Source: Knufia peltigerae
Taxonomy: Eukaryota; Ascomycota; Eurotiomycetes; Chaetothyriales; Trichomeriaceae
DNA length: 64,000 nucleotides
NCBI GenBank assembly: GCA_030247855.1
Contig: JAPDRN010000098.1
Location: 62,001 to 126,000, forward strand
Reading direction: 5' to 3'
The position numbers were made by a program, and so were the translations under genes. Of this stretch, positions 23,701-33,415 are shown one piece after another; positions within the stretch are counted from its first letter, which is position 1; each line of letters starts with the position of its first letter. The notes under the pieces were generated by a model that did not search any database, was not told the DNA's origin, and saw only the letters and a list, made by a program, of their open reading frames with translations.

Positions 23701-25266
23701 TCAGTACATCTCATAACGCCAGCCGAGATCCACCATTTCCTGTGTCACACCACCCTTCATGGCCTTTGCGATCTGCAGTGGATTGCCCGAGTCGAGGCGT
23801 TTGTTCTCACGCAAAATCAGGAAGCGATAGAAGGTGAGAGTGGCTGCAAAGAGGAACGCACAGCCCATCAATGTTCCAAAGGCGGCGTAAAAGTGCGGAG
23901 CCGAATAATACAGATACGAAGCCCAGATGTTTGAAGTGCCTCCAATGGCGTTGACCAGAGCAGAAGCCGCCGCCCGTTTTGAGATTGGTCGCGCGAGATG
24001 GAGGTTGATGGTCTTGTAGAGGAGTATCTGCGGTCCCACTGAGGAGAAGGGCAAAATCATCATCGAAAAGTAGCGCGCACCGACATTGGTGGTGGCCATG
24101 GGTATGATGTACATGCATATGGCGATCGAAATGCAGTACAAGATGATGGGGTAGACCGTGTTCTTGCGATCCGACCAATACGTGATACCGTAGTAGACGA
24201 TCCCGGCCAGAACGTAGGGCGGTGCTGTCAGAAGCAAGCTATCCGTCGATCCGTAGCCAAGTGAGTCGACGAGGGTCGGAAAATAGTTGGCGATCGAGCC
24301 CTGGGCTTGTGAAAGCAGGTTGCAGAGGATCAAGAGCAGCAGCTTGGGGTCCGACAAGGCATTCGCGAAGCCTCTTCTTACACTCTCCCTTTCCGTACCC
24401 TCTGCCGCCCCTGCTTCGGACTCAATTCGCCACACTGCCAGGTCACGCTCCACCTGTGATAGTATGCGACTGTTGTGTGGGAACTCCGGCATGAGACAGG
24501 CGCAGATGATGCCAATGCCGACCGTGGCGCTTCCTTCGATGATGAACAGCCATCTCCAACCAGCAATGCCGTGGGTCCCATCCAACTTACCGATCCCGGC
24601 CGCAAACAAACCGCCAAATGCATTCCCAACCTGCTGCGCAATGTACAGGCCAGCAATGCGCTTCCCGAGCTCTGTCTTGGTGTACCAAGCCGAGAGGAAG
24701 TATATTGCTCCGGGAAAAAATATCGCCTCGACCACACCAAGAATGATGCGCACTGCGAGGAGTTGGCCATAGGTTTTGACAGACGCTGTGGCAGCGGAAA
24801 TACCACCCCAAACAACCACGGCACCGCAAATGTACATCCCAGGCCGGGAGATCTTCGTGATGAGGAGGTTGCTGGGAATCTGGAACGGCAAGTACCCCAC
24901 GAACAGAATTGAAATTGAAGTGGCAAATTGTTCTGTGGTCATGTTCAGGTCTTCGGTGATCCCTTGTAGCTTGGCCGCTGCCAGGTTCTGGCGGTCGATA
25001 TAGTTCAAAATGTACAAGATACCAATTGTCGGGAGGATGAACAGGTCGATTTTGCGGACGAGTTTCTGACTGAGGAGTCTGAATTCATCATCGTTGAAAC
25101 TCTGGAGAGTGACTGGTCTCGGTCTGACAGCCATGGCCTGAAGCTCGAGTTGCCCCTCCCGGCAGGATGCAGCGTCAGTGACACCCGCGGTCGTCCCTTT
25201 CTCGGGTTCCATAGCATGTCCCGCAGTAGTCTCAGGAATGGTTCCGGTAGTTGGCGTGGGCGCCAT
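23701..25266 (-). CDS. MFS transporter, anion:cation symporter (Dal5/Tna1-like) family
   Basis: A single exon encodes 521 aa. The frame extends a few codons upstream only through non-ATG codons, so the ATG at 25266 (MAPTPTTG) is the start. After a 75-residue hydrophilic N-terminus there are about 12 membrane segments, beginning RKIDLFILPTIGILYILNYIDRQNLAAAK. That segment, with its D-R motif, is the signature of the allantoate/nicotinate permease group. Other conserved stretches are ILGVVEAIFFPGAIYFLSAWY and GWRWLFIIEG. Such carriers import small carboxylates or amides at the plasma membrane. It is divergent from the aldolase gene. The intervening promoter carries the GGAGGAGCTCC palindrome shared with the next promoter in the cluster. 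The substrate is not known. Confidence 0.92.
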   Translation of the reverse strand: MAPTPTTGTIPETTAGHAMEPEKGTTAGVTDAASCREGQLELQAMAVRPRPVTLQSFNDDEFRLLSQKLVRKIDLFILPTIGILYILNYIDRQNLAAAKLQGITEDLNMTTEQFATSISILFVGYLPFQIPSNLLITKISRPGMYICGAVVVWGGISAATASVKTYGQLLAVRIILGVVEAIFFPGAIYFLSAWYTKTELGKRIAGLYIAQQVGNAFGGLFAAGIGKLDGTHGIAGWRWLFIIEGSATVGIGIICACLMPEFPHNSRILSQVERDLAVWRIESEAGAAEGTERESVRRGFANALSDPKLLLLILCNLLSQAQGSIANYFPTLVDSLGYGSTDSLLLTAPPYVLAGIVYYGITYWSDRKNTVYPIILYCISIAICMYIIPMATTNVGARYFSMMILPFSSVGPQILLYKTINLHLARPISKRAAASALVNAIGGTSNIWASYLYYSAPHFYAAFGTLMGCAFLFAATLTFYRFLILRENKRLDSGNPLQIAKAMKGGVTQEMVDLGWRYEMY

Positions 25267-26128
25267 ATTCACAGTCACAACCAGCGAGGCACCGCGATGC
25301 CTCTCTTGAGACTGCAGTAGGCCACGCTGAAGGAACGGGCCTTCTTGGTAGCTGGAGGTGCAACAACGGTTTAGGGTCGTCGTCAGCTCTGATGGCGGGA
25401 ATGTTCTGCACAGCTCAGGTGGTGCTGCATGCAGCGATGGGGCAGAATACAGCTGAGCAACTGATTAAACGGCTCCATAGCATCGAGAGAATCAAGTATC
25501 TCTTATAGATGAAGCCATATGTCCTGGCGGAGGAGCTCAACCAGCTCTTATCAATGACTGAAATTCGGCTGCACAGATGGGGAAAGCCTCAATTTGTGTG
25601 GGGGGGTCGGAGGGGCTCCAGCCTAGTGGATCTGCGGCTAAAGTTGCAATCATCAAGAGGTCGAGATATCATCTTCCTTGCACGTATCTGCACTGAAATC
25701 TTTCTGTTCACCTGCTCTCTCTCTGTGTGTCACGTCGCTCATGTTTCGAAATATCGTCTCATCAATCGCCGTCAAGTCTGTGGCGTTCCTCGCTCTCTCA
25801 CGACAGCAATTCTGTAGTGACTCATGATTAGTTGACCCCGTTGAACGCGTTGCTCCCTCCCGATGGCTTGGGAGGAGCTCCTCCGGCGAGGAAAAATGCG
25901 ACTCCGCTTTCGCCTAGATCCTGACCTTAGCGATGCCAGCACTCCTCACCAAAGGAGAAGACCGATTGGATTACAAAGTCGACTCGGGATGCATTGTCGC
26001 GATTTCACAAAGCACATCTTCATTTCTATAAAAGCTAAATCACTGCTTTCGATCGGCTGCTTAGAAGGATTCCGTCGGGTTTACACATTTGCGATCAAGG
26101 CATATCGAGCACCTACGACCACCACACC
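25267..26128. promoter_or_regulatory. divergent promoter of MFS transporter and aldolase
   Basis: This 862-base intergenic region drives two genes facing away from each other. It contains GAGGAGCTC at 25530-25538 and the perfect 14-bp palindrome at 25871-25884. A TATA box (TATAAAAG, 26027-26034) lies about 95 bases before the aldolase ATG. Confidence 0.7.
25871..25884. promoter_or_regulatory. palindromic site GGAGGAGCTCCTCC, putative cluster operator
   Basis: This is a perfect 14-bp palindrome about 245 bases upstream of the aldolase start. The same core occurs twice in the inverted repeat at 28135-28179. Binding by the cluster C2H2 regulator is inferred from location only. Confidence 0.55.
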
Positions 26129-26944
26129 ATGGCAAATGATTCGATCAATTATACCACCGCCCATGCGACCAAGATTCAGAATCCTCGGCTGAGGATTCTA
26201 AACAAACTCAAGAATGGAGAATACCCTCTCTTGACCTTCATGGCTCTGCCGTCTGTGCGCATGGCTCAGATAGTCGCCCTGACCGGAGTCGACGGTATCA
26301 TTATCGATTGCGAGCATGGCAATATTGGAGACGATGCAATGCACAACGCGGTGGCGGCCATCTCGGCTCTGGGAGTGTCGCCCATCATTCGTATTCGCGG
26401 TCCGGCCCACGACATCATCAAACGTGCTCTCGACACTGGTGCGCACGGAATCATGGTGCCCCAGATCAACACCGCTGAAGAGGCCCGACAGGTGGTAGCA
26501 TCTTGCAAGTTCCCTCCCCAGGGCGTGCGTGGTCAGGGGTCCGCGTTCCCTGCCATCGCCCACGGCCTCAGCACCCCCGAGTACATGAAATCCGCCAACG
26601 AGACCATCTTGACCATGGTTCAGATCGAGACACGCTCCGGCGTCGAGAACGTCGACGACATTGCAGCCGTGCCTGGTGTGGATTTGGTCTTTGTCGGCCC
26701 CAACGACCTCGCGCAAGCCGTCCTCGGGTATGTACCTGCGCGAGGTGACGAGGCAGATTTCAACGACGCCATTGATAAAATTATCGCAGCAGGCCGCGCA
26801 CATGGCAAGTGGGTTGGTCGAATGGTGAATGACGGCGCGCTCGCAAAGGAGGCTAAAAAGAGGTATGACATGGTCGCTATGACGGGGGACACAAAAGCGA
26901 TCCAAAATTGGTACATGGCTGAGCTTAGGATCGCTCGATCATGA
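26129..26944 (+). CDS. HpcH/HpaI-family aldolase
   Basis: A single exon encodes 271 aa; the ATG has a good context (CACCATGG). The HpcH/HpaI TIM-barrel motifs are present: GIIIDCEHGNIGD near residue 55, PIIRIRG, GAHGIMVPQINTAEEA near 110, GVRGQGSAFP, the metal-ligand glutamate in TMVQIETRSGVEN, and the aspartate in VFVGPNDLAQ. The family cleaves 2-keto-3-deoxy or 4-hydroxy-2-oxo acids to pyruvate plus an aldehyde, using a divalent metal, in the cytosol. It pairs divergently with the MFS carrier. Nearby RidA and 2OG-oxygenase genes suggest a shared pathway in which this enzyme makes a late cleavage, which is an inference. I see no targeting signal. Confidence 0.93.
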   Translation: MANDSINYTTAHATKIQNPRLRILNKLKNGEYPLLTFMALPSVRMAQIVALTGVDGIIIDCEHGNIGDDAMHNAVAAISALGVSPIIRIRGPAHDIIKRALDTGAHGIMVPQINTAEEARQVVASCKFPPQGVRGQGSAFPAIAHGLSTPEYMKSANETILTMVQIETRSGVENVDDIAAVPGVDLVFVGPNDLAQAVLGYVPARGDEADFNDAIDKIIAAGRAHGKWVGRMVNDGALAKEAKKRYDMVAMTGDTKAIQNWYMAELRIARS

Positions 26945-27405
26945 TTGCAAAGGGGTTTTTGCGGAATGTGAAGGGAGCTTCTCTACTACAATGGCCAAAC
27001 TGGTGTTACTTTAGAAAGCCGTGTCCGGACCCAATTTCAGCACTTTTCTGTCGCGATGTCTTATGACTTACCGTAAGTATGTAAAGAACATCTCAGGCGA
27101 ACACAATCCTGACATCCTATGTCTACTTGTGGCCTCATTACGTGATAAGTCTCGGTTCGGAATACTTCCTGATTGATGACAGAGCGTCTATGAAATAGAA
27201 GACTACCATTATTCTATCCGACTGGCAGCCCTATAGTCTATCTATCGTGCGGATTTATATCCCTTCGCCCCAAATATCATCAAAAAGCTCCTGCAGAATG
27301 AATGGAAGACCCATGGGATTTCCTTCTAGTGAAAGGAAAGGCACTCTGAAGTCACAATAGAACCAGGAATTGAGTGACAAATGGTATTCGTCCAATTGGA
27401 CCCCT
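26945..27405. other. convergent intergenic region
   Basis: This lies between the aldolase (plus) and RidA (minus) 3' ends. I see no gene, and no copy of the cluster palindrome. Confidence 0.5.
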
Positions 27406-27887
27406 TTATGCTTGTGCAATGCACTCAATCTCAATCACTGTGCCATTTCCGGGAGGAACTGCCTGGAGGCATGATCGTGATGGCATTGGCTGAGGCAAAA
27501 ACTCGATATATGCCTCGTTCATTGCCGCGAAATCCTTCATGTCGGCCAGGTAGACATTGTACTTGACAACTTTTTCAAGGGAAGATCCCGATAGCTCAAG
27601 AACTTCCTTCAAGTTCTGGAGCGCCGTTCTCTGGTAGTACAGGACTGATCAGTATTTCAAAATAACATGACTTTGCCAATCCAAACAAGGGCGAGCTCAC
27701 CGTTGCCTGTTTGATCTCTCCTGTAGCTGTTTGACCTGCACAAAATACCAGGCCAGGAACCTTGACAGCGGGACCTTAAGAAAATGTATGAGAGGAAAAC
27801 CGAAAATCTTTACACATAAGGGGGAGAGACCTTACAATTATGCGGCTTAGGAGGGAACTTCTCGCTGGATATCAGTTGTCGTGACAT
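27406..27887 (-). CDS. RidA/YjgF family protein
   Basis: Three exons (27887-27836, 27774-27701, 27630-27406) give 116 aa. The conserved RidA body is clear: VPGLVFCAGQTA, then ALQNLKEVLELSGSSLEKVVKYNVYLADMKDFAAMNEAY (read in pieces), PSRSCLQ with the catalytic-type arginine, and the terminal IEIECIAQA. RidA enzymes hydrolyse reactive enamine/imine intermediates to ketones and ammonia; related members act in ring-cleavage pathways. The N-terminal portion differs from typical RidA: the IGPYSQAV motif is replaced by PHNCPAV and the protein is about ten residues short. This could be real divergence or a wrongly placed first intron. It is divergent from the 2OG oxygenase. Confidence 0.85.
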
Positions 27888-28134
27888 GGTAGGCCGGCGG
27901 TCGCAGGTGCGATAGTTCGTGGGTTGAAAATGTGTTGTAGGTAGCAAGAGTTGTGGATGAAACAATATGGAGGAATATGGGTTGACGGTAGGTGCGAAAG
28001 CAGTGCGAGTCTGTTATCGGACCAAGCAAGTGCTCATGTTTTGTAGCCGACTGTTCTTGTGCCCTTTAACGCTCCCATCAAAACCAACGTCCACTGTACC
28101 CCCGCTGAACAACAATTCCCGATGAGCGACGACG

Positions 28135-28179
28135 CGGGAGGAGCTCCTCTCGTCCACCACGAGAGGAGCTCCTCCCGCT
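28135..28179. repeat. perfect inverted repeat, 20-bp arms, 5-nt spacer
   Basis: The left arm (28135-28154) is GCGGGAGGAGCTCCTCTCGT and the right arm (28160-28179) is its exact reverse complement, around CCACC. Each arm contains the self-complementary core GGAGCTCC. It could be a double operator site or a strong cruciform/hairpin. It lies about 250 bases upstream of RidA and 395 bases upstream of the oxygenase. Confidence 0.9.
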
Positions 28180-28476
28180 AGTCCCACTTTACCTTTTCTT
28201 CACATACTTTTTGAGATAGAGATATGCCCCACCCATCTCAGCACGCGGTCGGAGTTGAGGAGCAGTTTCAAGAAGAGGAGGAGTAGTAGTACTCCATTCC
28301 GACCTAGAGGGAAACCACTGATCAAGATCCGAGCAGGTCCCTTCTCAGCATGGCTCTATGCATTCCCCAGGGGCCAAAGATGGCCTGTCAGAACACCCTC
28401 TGGTATGGTTCGGCACCTCTCTTCCTGACTGAGGAGCTCAATCGACAATTCCACTCTCACCCACAGCTTGGTACTC

Positions 28477-28503
28477 CACGTGTGCTAGATAGAGGTATAT
28501 AAT
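28477..28503 (+). promoter_or_regulatory. CACGTG box and TATA box of 2OG oxygenase gene
   Basis: CACGTG is at 28477-28482 and TATATAAT at 28496-28503. The TATA box is about 70-80 bases before the ATG at 28574, a normal spacing. Confidence 0.5.
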
Positions 28504-28573
28504 ACGGTCATGTGTGAGCACCAAGACGCACGACACCAATACCCAGCTACATATCTCTCTACATCGCCAAAGC

Positions 28574-29986
28574 ATGGCACCTACAGCCCCCTTCAACCCA
28601 CCTGCTGCGGATCTCCCAGGCAAACCATTTGTTCCAGAATGGATACCCCCTCCAGTCACTGAGGAGAAACACAATTTTGCTGAGCTCACGTCGATTGATC
28701 TTTCTTTGCTCGACTCAGGTGACCCTGCCGTTGTGGACAACCTGGTGAATCAAGTCAAGCGGGCCATCCGTGAAGACGGCTTTCTCTTTCTCGAGAACTA
28801 TGGTGTCTCTTTGGAACAGGTTAGGGCCAAATTCAACATTTGAGCAGAGACTATGGGCACTGACAAGTCGATCCTCGAAAACAGCTACACCGTCAATTTG
28901 CTCTTGCTCAGTTTCTATACCACAACATTAGCGAAGAGGACAGACAGCGCCTACTTTTCGATCCAGACACTGGCAAGTGGTCTGGTTACAAACATCCGTT
29001 TGGATTCAAGGTGAGTTTGGTTCAGACCAAAGCCAAGCATCCCAGTCCTTTTACTGACCAGTCTTTTTCCCCCGCCGCCGCAGCGCCACCGCGGTCCTCC
29101 GGATGGCATTGAGCAGTTCAACTGGTACCCACGTGAATGGGAAGACATCGATCGAGTCCCACGGTGCCTGCACCCATTCATGGACGAGATTGAGGAGTTT
29201 TGCAACTATCTTACCAAATCGGTCAACCGCCGGTTGCTCACCCTTTTCTCCCGCGTTCTCGAGCTTCCCGACGATTACTTGTGGGACAATGTGCAATCCC
29301 ACGGGAGCCCGACAGGAGAAGGCTACTTTCGCCACGCTCTGTTCCGACCTGTGCAGAAAGAGACACAAGAGGCGTCCAAGGGCCTTCGTATGCACGGCCA
29401 CACAGACTTTGGCTTGACAACCCTGCTCTTTTCCGTTCCAATCTCGTGTCTACAAATTTGGGGGCGTGACGAGAAGTGGTATTACGTGCCTTACAAGCCT
29501 GGAGCGCTCGTCGTCAACATTGGCGACACCCTAGAAATCGTCTCCGGCGGACACTTCAAGGCAACTCGCCACCGAGTCTTCAAGCCACCAGCCGATCAGG
29601 CCCAGTCAGAGCGGCTTTCCTTGGTGCTATTCAATAGCTCTGTCGGCGACTTGCGCATGGAACCTGTTAAATGTGCGTGTTATCTCATCTTCTTGTCTGA
29701 TGCAAGGTATACATAAGTACTGACATAAGTCGCGCGCCTAGCTTCGCCCCTACTCCAACGAGAAGGCTGTGTGGAAGATCAAGGCGTTTACAGCGAGTTC
29801 AAAAGGCGAACCCTCCAGGGGCAACTCGTGCCTACGAACCGTGAATGGCGAGAGATTCAGATTGCCACAGCAACGGATCCGACGGACATGGTGCGCAATC
29901 GGATTGGCGCCGACCAAGTCCTCATCGACGGCAAGCTTATGCAGCAACGGGAGTACATGGGCGTTAAAGTCGTCCTTCCCGTGTAA
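28574..29986 (+). CDS. 2-oxoglutarate/Fe(II)-dependent oxygenase (isopenicillin N synthase-like)
   Basis: Four exons (28574-28819, 28885-29010, 29084-29672, 29742-29986) give 401 aa. A DIOX_N-like N-terminus contains DGFLFLENYGVS and is followed by the double-stranded beta-helix core. The iron ligands are His230-x-Asp232 (MHGHTDFG) and distal His287 (ATRHRV). The 2-oxoglutarate anchor is Arg301-x-Ser303 (ERLSLVLF). GALVVNIGDTLEIVSGG is typical of the family. It should hydroxylate or oxidatively modify a small molecule in the cytosol with 2-oxoglutarate and O2. A C-terminal extension of about 70 residues after the core is present. A frame starting upstream of 28574 lacks an ATG. Pairing with RidA and shared promoter motifs place it in the cluster. 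Confidence 0.92.
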
Positions 29987-30731
29987 AATACAAGAAGAGT
30001 GAATTCCGCTGGGGTGTGGTGATCCTTTTCGGCAAATTCAATTCAGTCCTCAAGATAGACATGATTTTGGACCCTGGTGGTGTGAACTGCTTCACAGTCG
30101 CTGTTGAGGCGAAGGTCACCCCCCTGAGAGGATGGAGCAGTGTGTACAGTGATCCTCTGTAAGCTATTCCGTAGCCTCAATTTTGAATTCTCATTATCGC
30201 CAACAACTGTGCTGGTAGCGTGATCATATATTGAGCCCTGGAATGTTGGTCGAACTCGTGGGGGAAGGGCGCAGCTTCCAGCTTCTTTTCCAGCAGATTA
30301 AAGACCATCGCTTGCTTATCGTTCAGTAACCGAAGCCAATCTATTGGTCTTTTTCAATTGCCGCTTATCACAGGATTGCCTCGGGCCTTATCAGTGGAGA
30401 GTCACTTGCAAACGCCCTTGTTGCATGCAGCCGCATTGATGTTCACAGCTGTCTATCTTATTGACATCGAGCGACACGGAACAGATAGACACGCGGTCGT
30501 GGTGATGTCCCCGTGTATATCATCGCTCGGCAATTGAGGCACCGCGGGGGATCTTCGTATTAAATATCGGATCGAGAGCCGAAACGTTCGTTGTTCGAAG
30601 CTGGACGGCTACCTCGGCGCCTTCGACCAGCAGCCCTTCTCTTTACCGTAAAGTATCTCGCAGAGGCAGAGAGGACCAGAATCCATCCCTGACCATAACG
30701 AATCACCGTTGTCAGATTGCAGTCAGTCAGC
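29987..30731. other. intergenic, promoter of C2H2 regulator
   Basis: This is 745 bases without a recognisable gene. I did not find the GGAGGAGCTCC core here, so the regulator itself may not be controlled through that site. Confidence 0.5.
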
Positions 30732-32936
30732 ATGAGCCAACAACGACAACAGCCCTTTCAATGTCATGTGTGTCACAGCCGATTTACACGAAATGAGAAC
30801 CTCAAGAGGCACTCGGCGCTACACTCGCGCTCACAAGCGAGTCCTCCCTCGCATGTGTGTGATTATTGCACCGCTACATTCTCGAGGGCCGATCTGCAAC
30901 GTCGCCATGTGAAGAAGATGCACCTAGAGCGACAAGACTTCCGACGATCCACCACAAAGAGACTTCGGCAAGACACGACATCAACGGCACTCATCAGACG
31001 ACGCGGCGAGCCGGATAATGCACAGCGGAGAAGATCTTGCCCCAGGCAGCAGCAGACATTATCTGCATCATTGTCCCCATCAGAAAGCCCATGCAGCAAG
31101 TTGACCCGGAGGACACAGTCGAACGATGATTATGGCTCACTACCTCAGGTGGACTACTACTCTGCCCGGGAGAGGCCTCACCTACCGCAGGACGAGCAAC
31201 TTGGAATATTCCACCACGGTATTATTCACCAGTATAACGGCGAAGACGGTCTGAATGCAGTCGCAACCGTGGCCAGCCCTACAAGCGTTGGAGGCGACGA
31301 CTCTTCTTCGATCGACACGGGCGGCTCGGCAGTAATGTTATTAGCAGAACCGACACACATCAGTCAACCAGTTTTCCATGCGACTGACGATGTGGAACAA
31401 AGTTTGCGGTTAGGCTCCTTGTCCTCGACGTCCAGTCCTAGTCAATTCCAGAACAACAATCTTAACTCTCATCATGCCACTAGCACTTCACCGCCGGGGA
31501 GTATTTCACAAAGCCAACAGCAGGAGGAAGATTGGTCTCCCTCGCCGGCGCAGATCGGCCGAGGCGTACACCAATACTTTAAACACATCTCCAACTTTTT
31601 CCCGTTCTTGCACCAACCCACGTTCGACATCGGTCGGACCCCTGACTTTTTGATTCTCAGCATGCTCAGTCTGGCCTATCAGTATGACGAGGACCCGGAT
31701 TATTGTGGCGGTGACGCCGCATTCGGTTCAGGCGCGAGGCTCTCTGCACGCTGCTTCCACCGCGCGCGTGTGCTGCTCCTTGAATCCTCCAACGAAAGCA
31801 CGAAGTTTAGCTGGTCGAGCAGCCTGACCATGATCCAGGCATACCTGTTGCTTCAAGTTTGTGCCATGATGTACCTCTGTGGCGAAGACTCGGCACACGG
31901 CTTACAGATGCACTCCAAGATGATTTTCCTCGCACGCTCCGGGGGCCTGATGCTACCATGCCCGACCCCTGCTGGGGCGAGTGAAGATCTGGGTTCCTTG
32001 TGGCGAGAGTTCGTCACGGCCGAGTCTCACAAGCGGACATTGTTTGCCCTTCACCAGGTAGACGCGTTGTGGTACCAATTCCTCTCAATCCCCCGGTCGC
32101 TCTCACACCTGGAAATCAAACACGACCTGCCTTGTCCCGAAGACTGCTGGGCGGCTACCTCGTCCGCGCAGTGGGCGCACCGAAGATTGCTGCTCGTTGC
32201 AAGACACACCACCGGTGGCCAGCCGATGCAGTATGGAGATGCCGTTCGACGCTTTCTCTCCGCCGACCACCCAGACATCGATTCGATTCCGGATTTTGAC
32301 GCGTACGGGGCCGTCAACGTCGCCCAGTTCTTGATCTCCAGCGTCCGCGAAATTTCGGGTTGGCTGACGATGACCGGGAGGCTTTCCATCGAGAGGTTGG
32401 AACCTCTGAGGTCGTCGCTCGAGGCCTTTCGCCCACTACTCATTCGACAAAATCAGGTTGCTGATGCGGCAGGCGGTGGTGGGTCCAAGGGTTCGACGTT
32501 GTGCGAGGCGACGTGGCAAATGGCCATGATCGAATTGCAGACGTGGTCTCCAGCCCACACCGGCGGCATCGTGGGAGGAAGCGTGGATGCGTTGTTGCAA
32601 GAGTCCACCCACCTCGCACCGTCCTGCGAGTTCCTGGTGGAAACCGACACGGCCAGGTCCATTCAGCCACACATCGACTGGTTCTTGTGTCAGCTCGACA
32701 ACACCACCCCGGTCCCCGGCTCGGAACCGCCATGGGTGCTTCTGTACGCCTACAAGGCCTTTTTGATCGCTTGGCGGTTGGTTTGCGGCGCCTCTGTGGG
32801 TGCAATGCAAGTTGTGGGAGTGGCGGATGGCGACGTCGAGGGAGCCATGAGGTGGGCGCGTAAGGTTTTCGAACATAGACAGCGCTGGCGGCTCGGTAGA
32901 ATGATCTTGACGTGCTTGGACGGCCTAGCAAATTAG
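30732..32936 (+). CDS. C2H2 zinc finger transcription factor with fungal_trans domain
   Basis: A single exon encodes 734 aa. Two adjacent C2H2 fingers open the protein: Cys11/Cys14/His27/His31 and Cys43/Cys46/His59/His64. A basic patch follows (RRSTTKRLRQ). After a Ser/Gln-rich linker, a fungal_trans-type regulatory domain begins about residue 280 (HQYFKHISNFFPFLHQPTFD and beyond). The ATG at 30732 is the first in frame; codons before it are non-ATG. Nuclear regulators with this C2H2 plus fungal_trans layout include pathway-specific activators such as A. nidulans HxnR and AmdX-like factors. Being the last gene of the block, it is the likely cluster regulator. That is inference from position. 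Confidence 0.9.
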   Translation: MSQQRQQPFQCHVCHSRFTRNENLKRHSALHSRSQASPPSHVCDYCTATFSRADLQRRHVKKMHLERQDFRRSTTKRLRQDTTSTALIRRRGEPDNAQRRRSCPRQQQTLSASLSPSESPCSKLTRRTQSNDDYGSLPQVDYYSARERPHLPQDEQLGIFHHGIIHQYNGEDGLNAVATVASPTSVGGDDSSSIDTGGSAVMLLAEPTHISQPVFHATDDVEQSLRLGSLSSTSSPSQFQNNNLNSHHATSTSPPGSISQSQQQEEDWSPSPAQIGRGVHQYFKHISNFFPFLHQPTFDIGRTPDFLILSMLSLAYQYDEDPDYCGGDAAFGSGARLSARCFHRARVLLLESSNESTKFSWSSSLTMIQAYLLLQVCAMMYLCGEDSAHGLQMHSKMIFLARSGGLMLPCPTPAGASEDLGSLWREFVTAESHKRTLFALHQVDALWYQFLSIPRSLSHLEIKHDLPCPEDCWAATSSAQWAHRRLLLVARHTTGGQPMQYGDAVRRFLSADHPDIDSIPDFDAYGAVNVAQFLISSVREISGWLTMTGRLSIERLEPLRSSLEAFRPLLIRQNQVADAAGGGGSKGSTLCEATWQMAMIELQTWSPAHTGGIVGGSVDALLQESTHLAPSCEFLVETDTARSIQPHIDWFLCQLDNTTPVPGSEPPWVLLYAYKAFLIAWRLVCGASVGAMQVVGVADGDVEGAMRWARKVFEHRQRWRLGRMILTCLDGLAN

Positions 32937-33415
32937 TTCAAAGCAATTCTTCCTATTTGAACTTTTCTGGGACCAGCTCGAAGCGGACTATGTTGTTGGC
33001 ATCCACATTTAAAATACCTTGAGTTTGATCTTTCATCCTATCTTATTGTCAGCAACTTGCTGGTGTCACACTCTAGATGACAAGCAGTCTAGTCATGAGG
33101 TAATATATCCTGCGCTGGGATACGAGACTGAACTTCACTCAGGGAAGGCATATTTATGATTCATTTATTCGTTCTTCTGGCAATCTTCAAATCTAACAAT
33201 GTTGGAATCTCTGCAGGTGTAAATATCAACCGCCCAGCAGTACTCGCTGTATTTGAGATATATCCCAACTTTATTGGCTTTCTGTCCGCCAGGATGGTTT
33301 GTTGTAACTTGGGTTCAAGCAAGGTATATTTCGTGGGCTGGGTATTTGGCATGTTGAAATTGTAAGGATGATTTCCACAGACGAGATGTCGCTCAACGTG
33401 GTCTTCCTGTTCATT
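32937..33415. other. convergent intergenic region
   Basis: AT-rich sequence between the C2H2 regulator and the RING gene (3' ends facing). Short frames on both strands around 33156-33365 are not credible genes. Confidence 0.5.

Larger units (their letters stand above)
27888..28573. promoter_or_regulatory. divergent promoter of RidA and 2OG oxygenase
   Basis: This 686-base region holds the large inverted repeat 28135-28179, a second smaller one (GGAGTA-N4-TACTCC, 28280-28295) and GAGGAGCTC at 28431-28439. It also carries the core promoter elements of the oxygenase gene. Confidence 0.7.
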
